This document shows positions 1 through 5,791 of a DNA stretch of 5,961 nucleotides, piece by piece. The position numbers and the translations under genes are program-made. The stretch lies in assembly GCA_015231715.1 (NCBI GenBank), contig JADGBB010000064.1, positions 1 to 5,961 of the forward strand. Reading direction: 5' to 3'. The DNA is from Candidatus Omnitrophota bacterium. GTDB lineage: Bacteria > Omnitrophota > Koll11 > Tantalellales > Tantalellaceae. Numbering within the stretch: position 1 is the first letter of the stretch; every line of letters begins with the position of its first letter. Below the pieces are notes generated by a model, which worked only from the letters and a program-made list of their open reading frames with translations, had not been told where the DNA came from and did not search any database.

Positions 1-926
1 TTCAAAGGGCTTATGAGAATGGAGAAGTGGATGTTTCGGTATATGCGAATGAAAGCGGCGTGGCTTCAATGCTGGATTTTTTTGCTGAAACTTCAGCATT
101 GAAAAGGATTATTGGTACATTTAAAGATGTTGATATTGATATTAAAGGTTCTTTCTTGGACCCTGAAATACAGGGAAGTTTTTTTGTTACAAAATTATCC
201 ATGAATAAATTTTTAATGACTAATTGCATGGGTAAACTGGATTTAAAACTCACCGACATTAAAGATAATATTAAAATAAACGGAGATATTGCATTAGAAA
301 ACGGACAAATATCAGGGCCCAAGACTGCAATAATAAATCTCGGAGAAAGCAAAATAATATTTACAGGCAGTCACGAAAAACCTTCTTTAGAATTGCGTGG
401 GACCGCATTAGTTGAGGATGTAAATATAAGCATTTTACTCAAAGGCACTTTTGAAAAACCTGATCTCAAAATAACATCTAAGCCGGTAATAGATCAGGAT
501 AGAATATTGCTTATGCTTGCGACTAATAAAACGTGGAAAAGCGCTGTAACGGCCGTAAATGAACAAGAACTTTCGACGGATATCGCTAAAGACTTTTTGG
601 ACTATTTTATTTTTTCTGGGACAGGCAACAAGATGGCCGAAAAATACGGTATAAGGGATATTTTGGTCAGCTATGACGGCTCATCAGCAGGGATCGGAGC
701 GAAAAAAGACATTACTGCGAACACTGCTATAACTTATTCTGTTGCGAAAGGGCTGAAGGAAACAAATCCTCAAATGTCTCAAAAGGTCGGAGCCGAATAC
801 GCCATAACAACAAATGTTATGATAAGCGGAGAAAAAGAAATTAAAATGAATAATGCAGCTGATCAAACGCAGAATGATCAAAAATCTGATGACAATGTAA
901 TGCTTAAATTTAAAAAAGATTTTTAG
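1..926 (+). CDS. TamB-like translocation/assembly module protein (DUF490), C-terminal part only
   Basis: This is the 3' end of a longer gene. The frame is open from the left edge (first whole codon at 3), so the GTG at 27 is not a convincing start; 307 codons are visible. The translation is a run of short beta-strand repeats in the style of AsmA/TamB proteins (for example NGQISGP, IIFTGSHEKPSLELRG, VNISILLKGTFEKPDLKITS). Then comes the typical DUF490 ending: SKPVIDQDRILLML near 478-519, a helical stretch, GIRDILVSYDG, and alternating strands closing with LKFKKDF and a terminal Phe. In characterised relatives, TamB is an inner-membrane-anchored periplasmic beta-groove protein that works with a BamA-family partner in outer-membrane protein insertion or lipid transport. 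The N-terminal anchor and any partner gene lie outside the window. The family call rests on the C-terminal pattern; the role here is inferred. Confidence 0.82.
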   Translation, partial: QRAYENGEVDVSVYANESGVASMLDFFAETSALKRIIGTFKDVDIDIKGSFLDPEIQGSFFVTKLSMNKFLMTNCMGKLDLKLTDIKDNIKINGDIALENGQISGPKTAIINLGESKIIFTGSHEKPSLELRGTALVEDVNISILLKGTFEKPDLKITSKPVIDQDRILLMLATNKTWKSAVTAVNEQELSTDIAKDFLDYFIFSGTGNKMAEKYGIRDILVSYDGSSAGIGAKKDITANTAITYSVAKGLKETNPQMSQKVGAEYAITTNVMISGEKEIKMNNAADQTQNDQKSDDNVMLKFKKDF

Positions 927-943
927 TATAAATATTGTTTTGT

Positions 944-947
944 GGAG
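944..947 (+). promoter_or_regulatory. Ribosome binding site deciding the DUF362 start
   Basis: GGAG lies 8 nt before the ATG at 956. The same frame extends upstream to a TTG at 935, but that would put the GGAG inside the coding region and has no Shine-Dalgarno of its own, so ATG 956 is preferred. Confidence 0.65.
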
Positions 948-955
948 TTAGTATA

Positions 956-2002
956 ATGAATTCAAATGTATATTTTAAAAAGATAAATTCTTCAACTCAA
1001 GTGAATACCATTCAGGAGATCACAAAACAGCTGCTTGATACGATAATTGAAAAAGAAAACATTTCTCTTGAGAAGAAAATTCCTTTAAAAGTGCATTTCG
1101 GCGAACGTAAAAATGTAACATTTGTTAAGGCTGAAAATTATTTAGGCATAATCGAATATTTAAAGGAACGAAAAATAGAGAGCTATTATATTGAGACAAG
1201 CGTGCTTTACGGTGGGGAAAGGTATAAAAAAGAACTTCATGAGAAAACTGCCGAAGCACATGGGTTTACACAGCTTCCTATAATTTTCGCTGACGGTGAG
1301 CATGGTGAAAACTTTGCGGAAGTTGAGATAAATAAAAAGCATTTTAAGACTTTTAAGATCGGCAGATCTTTTTTAGATTTTGATCAGCTCATAGTTATCT
1401 CGCATTTTAAAGGTCATATTCTTGCCGGGTTCGGAGGAGCTATCAAGCAGCTTTCAATGGGGTTTGCCGCTAAGGGCGGGAAAATGGCAATGCACATGGG
1501 CGAAAAACCGCATATTATAAGTAAAAAATGCAAACAATGTAATATCTGCAAAACCCGATGCAATGTGGATGCGCTTATTATAGAAGAAAGATCAAGAATA
1601 GATCACAATAAATGCGTAGGATGCGGAGCCTGCATGGCGATCTGTCCTTATAATGCAATATCAATCATTACCGTGAAAAATATTATAAAATTCATGGGCA
1701 TAGGAAATCCTTTTATAGAAAAATTGGTAGAAGGCGCATATGCCGCGCAGAAAGATAAAAAAAATATTTACATTAACTTCGCAATGAATATCACTACGGG
1801 TTGCGACTGCGAACCCAAAATAATGAAACCAATAATGGATGATTTCGGAATTTTTATATCATTAGATCCCGTTGCTATAGATAAAGCCTGCTACGACATA
1901 GCAAAAGAAAAAGGAAAAAAGTTCAGAGGTTCCAAAGCATTCACCTATGCCGAAAAAATAGGACTAGGCTCACCCAGTTACACATTACATGAAATAAACT
2001 AA
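956..2002 (+). CDS. DUF362 domain protein with two [4Fe-4S] ferredoxin-type motifs
   Basis: A complete 348-residue protein starting at ATG 956. Residues about 1-185 and 240-348 match the DUF362 layout. Visible signatures are a segment near residues 140-180 (VISHFKGHILAGFGGAIKQ, then a Gly-rich GGKMAMHMGEKP) and the late motif LDPVAIDKACYDI from about residue 303. Between the two halves sit two cluster-binding motifs, C192-x2-C195-x2-C198-x3-C202 and C220-x2-C223-x2-C226-x3-C230-Pro. They predict two [4Fe-4S] clusters and electron transfer or an Fe-S redox role. No signal peptide or membrane segment is seen, so it is probably cytoplasmic. The first motif lacks the Pro that usually follows the last Cys (RCNVDA). 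The gene follows the TamB-like gene by 29 bp on the same strand, with no terminator visible between them, which suggests one transcript. The substrate and partner are unknown; members are often annotated only as uncharacterised Fe-S centre proteins. Confidence 0.9.
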   Translation: MNSNVYFKKINSSTQVNTIQEITKQLLDTIIEKENISLEKKIPLKVHFGERKNVTFVKAENYLGIIEYLKERKIESYYIETSVLYGGERYKKELHEKTAEAHGFTQLPIIFADGEHGENFAEVEINKKHFKTFKIGRSFLDFDQLIVISHFKGHILAGFGGAIKQLSMGFAAKGGKMAMHMGEKPHIISKKCKQCNICKTRCNVDALIIEERSRIDHNKCVGCGACMAICPYNAISIITVKNIIKFMGIGNPFIEKLVEGAYAAQKDKKNIYINFAMNITTGCDCEPKIMKPIMDDFGIFISLDPVAIDKACYDIAKEKGKKFRGSKAFTYAEKIGLGSPSYTLHEIN

Positions 2003-2067
2003 TATCAGACTAATGTCCACTAGATGAAACTTTATAGTGTGAAGGTTGAGAAATGGCTCATGTATAA

Positions 2068-2110
2068 TGGTCGGGTAAATATGGACCACAAATCGATTGA
2101 AAATAAGGTG
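2068..2110 (+). repeat. Left terminal inverted repeat (IRL) of the IS3 element
   Basis: Aligned base by base with the reverse complement of 3347-3389, without gaps, 30 of 43 positions match. The identity is concentrated in an outer block (TGGTCGGGT, 9/9) and an inner block (AAAATAAGGTG, 11/11), with a diverged middle. The outer 21 bp have the form TGGTC-N11-GACCA. Confidence 0.85.
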
Positions 2111-2127
2111 TAAAAATGAGGTATAAT
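2097..2127 (+). promoter_or_regulatory. Possible weak transposase promoter inside the left end
   Basis: TTGAAA at 2097-2102 and a perfect TATAAT at 2122-2127 are separated by 19 nt, longer than the preferred 17. The -35 element would lie inside IRL, so transposase bound at the end could block it. The predicted transcript would start about 15 nt before the orfA ATG, just ahead of its ribosome binding site. This is a motif match only. Confidence 0.35.
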
Positions 2128-2136
2128 ATTCAATCG

Positions 2137-2143
2137 AAGGAGG
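2137..2143 (+). promoter_or_regulatory. Strong ribosome binding site of orfA
   Basis: AAGGAGG lies 5 nt before ATG 2149. It selects this start over the in-frame ATG at 2116, which would place the Shine-Dalgarno inside the coding region. Confidence 0.75.
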
Positions 2144-2148
2144 TTCAA

Positions 2149-2454
2149 ATGGCGACCAGAAAGAGTTTTAGCAATGAGTTTAAATCAAAAGTAGCAATGG
2201 AAGCACTTAGAGGCGAGATGACCATGGCGCAGATTTCGAGTAAATATGGGGTGCATTCCAACCAAGTGCAGGCATGGAAAAAGGTTTTAAAAGAAGGAAT
2301 GGGAGATCTTTTTACCGGGAGCAAGAAAAAGTCGGTCAAACAGCAAAAGGAAATGATCGAAGACTTGTATAAAAATGTAGGCAAATTGCAAGTTGAGAAT
2401 GATTGGCTTAAAAAAAAATTAGATTTGCTGGGGCTAAAGAGAGATTATCATTAA
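2149..2454 (+). CDS. IS3-family transposase OrfA (helix-turn-helix and leucine zipper)
   Basis: A 101-residue protein starting at ATG 2149 after a near-perfect Shine-Dalgarno. Residues about 5-50 (FSNEFKSKVAMEALRG, then MAQISSKYGVHSNQVQAWKK) form the HTH of the IS3 OrfA/HTH_Tnp_1 family, which binds the element's inverted repeats. Residues about 66-95 form a leucine-zipper-like coiled coil with hydrophobic heptads (IEDLYKNVGKLQVENDWLKKKL), used for multimerisation. Length is normal for the family. The frame crosses an A9 run at codons 88-90 and then ends at TAA 2452-2454. In IS3 elements OrfA alone usually regulates transposition, while the frameshifted OrfAB protein is the active transposase. 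Confidence 0.93.
   Translation: MATRKSFSNEFKSKVAMEALRGEMTMAQISSKYGVHSNQVQAWKKVLKEGMGDLFTGSKKKSVKQQKEMIEDLYKNVGKLQVENDWLKKKLDLLGLKRDYH
2410..2418 (+). other. Programmed -1 ribosomal frameshift site (A9)
   Basis: Nine consecutive A residues read as Lys-Lys-Lys in orfA, giving an A AAA AAA heptamer in the right phase at 2412-2418. The -1 frame has a TAA at 2409-2411 overlapping the start of the run and is open from 2412 to the orfB stop. A shift gives WLKKK-IRFAG and a fused protein of about 377 residues. I saw no convincing stimulatory stem-loop downstream; only a weak 4-bp TTAG/CTAA pairing is visible. Confidence 0.82.
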
Positions 2455-3281
2455 TAAGTGAGGCAGATAAAAATTTAAGCATACGAAATCAATGTGAATT
2501 GATGGGAATAACACGATCACGATATTATTACAAGCAAACTCCGGAGCAAGATAAAACATTTGAGATAATGAATTTACTAGACGAAGAACACACAAAGAGA
2601 CCATTTTACGGTGTAAGAAAAATGACGGAATTTTTAAATCGAGAGGGATACAAAATAGGCACAGACAAAGTGCGAACTCTATTAAGAAGAATGGGTCTTG
2701 AGGCCATATGTCCGAAGAGGAATTTAAGCCGCAAACGCAAGGATCATAAGGTTTACCCGTATTTACTGAGAGGAGTAAAAATGGTAAGACCGAATCAGGT
2801 ATGGTCAACAGATATAACGTATGTACGGCTATTGGAGGGCTTTGCATATTTAGTGGCAATAATAGATTGGTTTAGTCGTTATGTTATAAGTTGGAGTATA
2901 AGCAATACCGCAGATGTTGATCTATGCATGGAAGCTTTGGAGTCATCATTGAAATATGGAAAACCCGAGATATTTAATACGGATCAAGGATGTCAATTTA
3001 CAAGTGATAAATTTACCGGCAGATTGAAAGATAAAAAAATAAAAATTAGTATGGATGGTAGAGGAATGATGTTTGACAACATTTTTGTTGAAAGATTGTG
3101 GCGGACAGTAAAGTATGAGGATATTTATATACGCGGATATGAGACTATCCCTGAGTCAAGAAAAGGCTTAAAAAAGTATTTTGAATTTTACAATAATGAA
3201 AGATATCATCAATCGTTAAATTATAAAACACCGTGGGAGTTTTATAGCGGGATAGCCAATATGGAGTTATCCACATGTTAG
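2418..3281 (+). CDS. IS3-family transposase OrfB (DDE integrase core), expressed by -1 frameshift
   Basis: The coordinates give the part translated after the frameshift. A separate start is possible only at TTG 2499 or ATG 2502, neither with a clear Shine-Dalgarno. Early residues (SIRNQCELMGITRSRYYY) and the following HTH_21-like region (HTKRPFYGVRKMTEFLNREG) are typical of IS3 OrfB. The rve-type catalytic core follows: first Asp in WSTDITY (codon 2811), second Asp in NTDQG (2982), and Glu in FVERLWRTVKYE (3090) with Lys seven residues later. Exactly 35 residues separate the second Asp from the Glu, the DD(35)E arrangement of retroviral-type integrases. The C-terminus (FEFYNNERYHQSLNYKTPWEFY) is also characteristic. 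No internal stop or lost catalytic residue is seen. It cuts and joins DNA ends through a circular intermediate in studied IS3 elements. Confidence 0.93.
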   Translation: MRFAGAKERLSLISEADKNLSIRNQCELMGITRSRYYYKQTPEQDKTFEIMNLLDEEHTKRPFYGVRKMTEFLNREGYKIGTDKVRTLLRRMGLEAICPKRNLSRKRKDHKVYPYLLRGVKMVRPNQVWSTDITYVRLLEGFAYLVAIIDWFSRYVISWSISNTADVDLCMEALESSLKYGKPEIFNTDQGCQFTSDKFTGRLKDKKIKISMDGRGMMFDNIFVERLWRTVKYEDIYIRGYETIPESRKGLKKYFEFYNNERYHQSLNYKTPWEFYSGIANMELSTC

Positions 3282-3292
3282 ACTTATCCACA
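3267..3292 (+). promoter_or_regulatory. Two perfect DnaA-box consensus nonamers (TTATCCACA) at the end of orfB
   Basis: TTATCCACA occurs at 3267-3275 and 3284-3292, in the same orientation with a 17-bp period. The first copy encodes the orfB terminal LST; the stop TAG (3279-3281) lies between the two copies. The sequence equals the high-affinity E. coli DnaA-box consensus. Binding by DnaA is inferred from sequence only. Confidence 0.55.
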
Positions 3293-3324
3293 AAGAAAGA
3301 AAAAAGAAGCAAAAAAGAAAGAAA

Positions 3325-3342
3325 GACTACTACGACTACTAG
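3325..3342 (+). repeat. Tandem 9-bp repeat (GACTACTAC / GACTACTAG)
   Basis: Two adjacent 9-mers differ only in the last base. They sit just inside the right inverted repeat, after a purine tract, and outside any coding region. Confidence 0.6.
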
Positions 3343-3374
3343 AGACCACCTTATTTTTAGTTAAAAAATGGTCT
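3343..3374 (+). repeat. Hairpin-forming inverted repeat at the IS right end
   Basis: AGACCA (3343-3348) pairs with TGGTCT (3369-3374). Within the loop, TTTTT (3354-3358) can pair with AAAAA (3363-3367) around a 4-nt AGTT loop. No U-run follows, so it is not a standard intrinsic terminator. It could impede read-through or shape the IS end. Confidence 0.45.
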
Positions 3375-3389
3375 AGACAAACCCGACCA
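3347..3389 (-). repeat. Right terminal inverted repeat (IRR) of the IS3 element
   Basis: Its reverse complement matches IRL at 30 of 43 positions, with the same fully conserved outer 9 bp and inner 11 bp. The outer 21 bp again read TGGTC-N11-GACCA (3369-3389), and the GTCTAGAC palindrome (3371-3378) lies inside it. Confidence 0.85.
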
Positions 3390-3434
3390 CCTCAATGTTG
3401 ATTCCGTTAAGAATAAAAAAGTCTATTTATTTTT

Positions 3435-3463
3435 TTGCAATCACATGACTGATATGTTATATT
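3435..3463 (+). promoter_or_regulatory. Sigma-70-type promoter of the exported-protein gene
   Basis: TTGCAA (3435-3440) and TATATT (3458-3463) are separated by exactly 17 nt, and the -10 is preceded by TG at the extended -10 position (3455-3456). Transcription would begin near 3470, leaving a leader of about 30 nt with the Shine-Dalgarno. The promoter lies about 45 bp outside the IS right end, in host sequence. Confidence 0.68.
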
Positions 3464-3489
3464 AGTGTAATACAAAGTCAGATAATAAT

Positions 3490-3494
3490 GGAGG
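3490..3494 (+). promoter_or_regulatory. Ribosome binding site deciding the start of the exported protein
   Basis: GGAGG is 5 nt before ATG 3500. ATG 3497 is only 2 nt away and ATG 3488 overlaps the motif, so 3500 is chosen. This also gives a clean Sec signal peptide beginning MNK. Confidence 0.7.
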
Positions 3495-3499
3495 ATATG

Positions 3500-5791
3500 A
3501 TGAATAAAATATTTATGGTGCTGATGGTCGTTTGCTTTACGACGGTTAATGCATTTGGGTTGAGTCCGGCTCCTGGAGTGCAGGATGCAGGTACGAAAGA
3601 TGCTGTCAAAAAAAAGATGACAGAGGAGTTTGAAGAGGCGCACGGGTCATCCAGAGTAGATTTCAATGCTGGAAAAACCCCAACAAAACTCGGTAAAAGT
3701 CCTAAAGATGCTTTTATGAAGGTTATAATGAAAACGCATCTAAAAAATACTTCATTTGATCTTCGGGCATATCTTAATATGTATGAAAATTTGCAAAAGA
3801 CAGGAAACAGTGGACTTGATAAACTTGCAAACAACCCGGGAACAACTGCTAGGAATGATCTTTACGGGAAAGGACTAAAATACATGCCTTCACTACAACG
3901 ATTGGGATTACTTGAAAAAGAAGAGCGTGATGCTGGTAAGTGGATAATGCTTGAACTGACCGAAATGGGGAAAGAGCTTGCAAGCTCAGAGGAAGATATT
4001 GTTGAGTCAGTTTTTATCTCAGTTAGAGTTTTTAATTTTATTTTAAAAAGCGAGGCTAAAATAGTGAATGATGAGTCTGACATAAGTGAAATATCTATTT
4101 CTGCTATGGCAAAACTCGCTTTGTTATATTGGAATACACCGGAACAATTTCGAAGTGTTTTACTATTTAGGTTTGATGATGAAGATAAGTCACTTTTTGT
4201 TGATCGTTTAAAAGAAATGGAAGATCCGTATGCAAGATTAAATGCTATGTCATATCAGTTGCCGGAGATGAAAAATCTATCTACAAATGAAGAAACATTC
4301 ATCGCGCTTGAAAGCATTATGAATTCAATACAAAAAATTGATCTGCACGCATATGGTCATATGATCAAAGATATATTTAGCTCTGGTGAATTTCGTTTAA
4401 AATTTCAGGAATGGTTGAGAGAGAGGGGGGAGCAGAGCTGGGAATTGGCTACAGATATTCTTGTTTTTGAGAAAAGAATATCTGACCCAGCAAATCAATT
4501 TTTAAGAGGCTTTCTCAACCTAGTTCCTCACGTAGAAAAAGAAGGGGAAGAACAATCTCTTCTTTTTGGATTATCTGTCAAAGAAAGTGAAGGACATCTT
4601 AAGTATTCTTGGTCAAACAAAAAAGATCTTTCGATGCTTCCGGGGACTTCTCCGAGTACTTTTGGTGATCCTGCGCCCAGCATGAATATATCATTTTATG
4701 GAAACAAAGCTATTGTTAATATGTCTTATATCGAATGGAGTCGCGGTGTAAGGGATACAGGGCTTGTAAATAGAGGGAGGCAAGAGAAGAACTTGGAGTA
4801 CAAAGGAAACGTATTAAAAAAAATAGGACTTAATGCCAATGGTAATGTGATATTGGTAGTTGATGAAGCATTTATCCAATTTATTGAGGCGGAAATGAGC
4901 TTACAGATGAGAGCGCACATGGATATAGCTCTTGCATATATTGTTGGTGAAAAAAATGCTGATAAAATGAATCTAGTAGAATCAAGGCCTATTGAGGCGT
5001 TTCCCGTTGATTCCTATAAACATGAGATAATGCCTAATGATACTAGAAACCTATTTACAAAATTAAACGAAAGCACGAAAGAAAGTCAACTTACCGCTAA
5101 AGAAGAAACTAATATATTAGAATCCGCAAAGGCTCTTCATGATACCAGAGAAGATATTGTTATTCTTATCCCTCAAGAAATAAGGCTAACTAAAGAAATT
5201 GAGGAAAACCGTGAGCGGCTTAATAAAATAATGGAGAAAAACGGTGGGAGTAAGGTAATTTATGAAAGGTACAGTAGTTATCCAGTAGAAGCCCATAGGA
5301 ATCGAACAGACTTCAGGAATCTTATAGATTTTTACAAGGGGAAGGGGGCCAAAATTATGCTTCTCGCAGATGAAAATGCTAGGGATATTATCTCTAAAAC
5401 AATAAATAACGGCCACTCGCTCGAATTGTATAATGAGGTGAGAACGATGAGCACGGACTGCCCTTCTTTGAATAAAGAAGATGAAAGTGTTTGTCTTTCA
5501 GAGCTGTTGGGAATAGCTTTGCTGGGGAGACTGGTTGAGGACGGAGGAGATTTAGGCGTAAGGTCTGCTTTGAAGTTGATGCTTGAAGGAATTTTTGATG
5601 AAAACAGCTCAAATTATGTGGATATCGATATGTTTATTGACAAACTTGCCTCTCCTGACAAAATGCAATATGACCGAGAGAGCATAAAAGAAAGGCTGGA
5701 ATATTTTAATAACATGCCGCCGCTAATGAAATTAATTTCTGAATTGGATTTTAAACTTAAGGTTATAGAAAAGTTCTGGACTTACGCTTAA
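3500..5791 (+). CDS. Large exported protein of unknown function (763 aa) with Sec signal peptide
   Basis: I do not recognise the family. The N-terminus MNKIFMVLMVVCFTTVNA is a Sec signal peptide with probable cleavage after Ala18 (V-N-A), leaving a mature protein starting FGLSPAPG, so it should act in the periplasm, outer envelope or outside the cell. No further membrane segment is obvious. Residues about 82-164 (DLRAYLNMYENLQ, then TTARNDLYGKGLKYMPSLQRLGLLEKE, then LELTEMGKELASS) look like a winged-helix pattern. About 165-340 is helical and acidic. About 350-450 is richer in beta strands (ISFYGNKAIVNMSYIEW). The C-terminal part, about 550-763, alternates predicted strands and helices (DIVILIPQEI, AKIMLLADENARDII) and holds the only two mature cysteines, near 654 and 665. 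It has its own promoter and no visible partner gene. The reading frame is intact with ordinary AT-rich codon use. The signal peptide call is firm; the domain descriptions are inference by eye. Confidence 0.85.
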   Translation: MNKIFMVLMVVCFTTVNAFGLSPAPGVQDAGTKDAVKKKMTEEFEEAHGSSRVDFNAGKTPTKLGKSPKDAFMKVIMKTHLKNTSFDLRAYLNMYENLQKTGNSGLDKLANNPGTTARNDLYGKGLKYMPSLQRLGLLEKEERDAGKWIMLELTEMGKELASSEEDIVESVFISVRVFNFILKSEAKIVNDESDISEISISAMAKLALLYWNTPEQFRSVLLFRFDDEDKSLFVDRLKEMEDPYARLNAMSYQLPEMKNLSTNEETFIALESIMNSIQKIDLHAYGHMIKDIFSSGEFRLKFQEWLRERGEQSWELATDILVFEKRISDPANQFLRGFLNLVPHVEKEGEEQSLLFGLSVKESEGHLKYSWSNKKDLSMLPGTSPSTFGDPAPSMNISFYGNKAIVNMSYIEWSRGVRDTGLVNRGRQEKNLEYKGNVLKKIGLNANGNVILVVDEAFIQFIEAEMSLQMRAHMDIALAYIVGEKNADKMNLVESRPIEAFPVDSYKHEIMPNDTRNLFTKLNESTKESQLTAKEETNILESAKALHDTREDIVILIPQEIRLTKEIEENRERLNKIMEKNGGSKVIYERYSSYPVEAHRNRTDFRNLIDFYKGKGAKIMLLADENARDIISKTINNGHSLELYNEVRTMSTDCPSLNKEDESVCLSELLGIALLGRLVEDGGDLGVRSALKLMLEGIFDENSSNYVDIDMFIDKLASPDKMQYDRESIKERLEYFNNMPPLMKLISELDFKLKVIEKFWTYA

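Larger units (their letters stand above)
2068..3389 (+). mobile_element. IS3-family insertion sequence, 1322 bp, apparently complete
   Basis: The element is bounded by imperfect inverted repeats that start TGGTCGGGT on the left and end ACCCGACCA on the right, keeping the TG...CA tips usual for IS3 elements. It carries orfA and orfB in overlapping phases with a -1 frameshift signal, and its catalytic residues are intact, so it may be active. It lies between the DUF362 gene and the exported-protein gene, in the same direction as both, and interrupts no coding region. The 3-4 bases flanking each end (TAA on the left, CCT on the right) do not form a target duplication. I do not assign a subgroup or a named IS. 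Confidence 0.85.

Noticed and set aside
935..958. Upstream TTG start of the DUF362 gene adding seven residues (MFCGVSI)
   Set aside because: It has no ribosome binding site of its own, and the GGAG at 944-947 is correctly placed for ATG 956.
2018..2039. CACTA / TAGTG inverted repeat after the DUF362 stop as a terminator
   Set aside because: The stem is only 5 bp with a 12-nt loop and no T-run follows, so it does not qualify as an intrinsic terminator.
2116..2148. Longer orfA start at ATG 2116
   Set aside because: The AAGGAGG at 2137-2143 would lie inside the coding region. ATG 2149 has ideal spacing and matches normal OrfA N-termini.
2434..2859. 141-codon open frame on the minus strand
   Set aside because: It lies opposite the intact OrfB frame, has no family resemblance and has a low-complexity hydrophobic translation. 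It is a shadow of the transposase gene.
3369..3389. IRR-derived -35 (TAGACA, 3374-3379) making a junction promoter in the circular IS form
   Set aside because: When the right end is joined to the left end with a 3-bp spacer, no acceptable -10 falls 16-18 nt away in IRL.
3478..3834. 118-codon minus-strand frame opposite the signal-peptide region
   Set aside because: It overlaps the promoter, ribosome binding site and start of the exported-protein gene, with no recognisable motif. It is a shadow.
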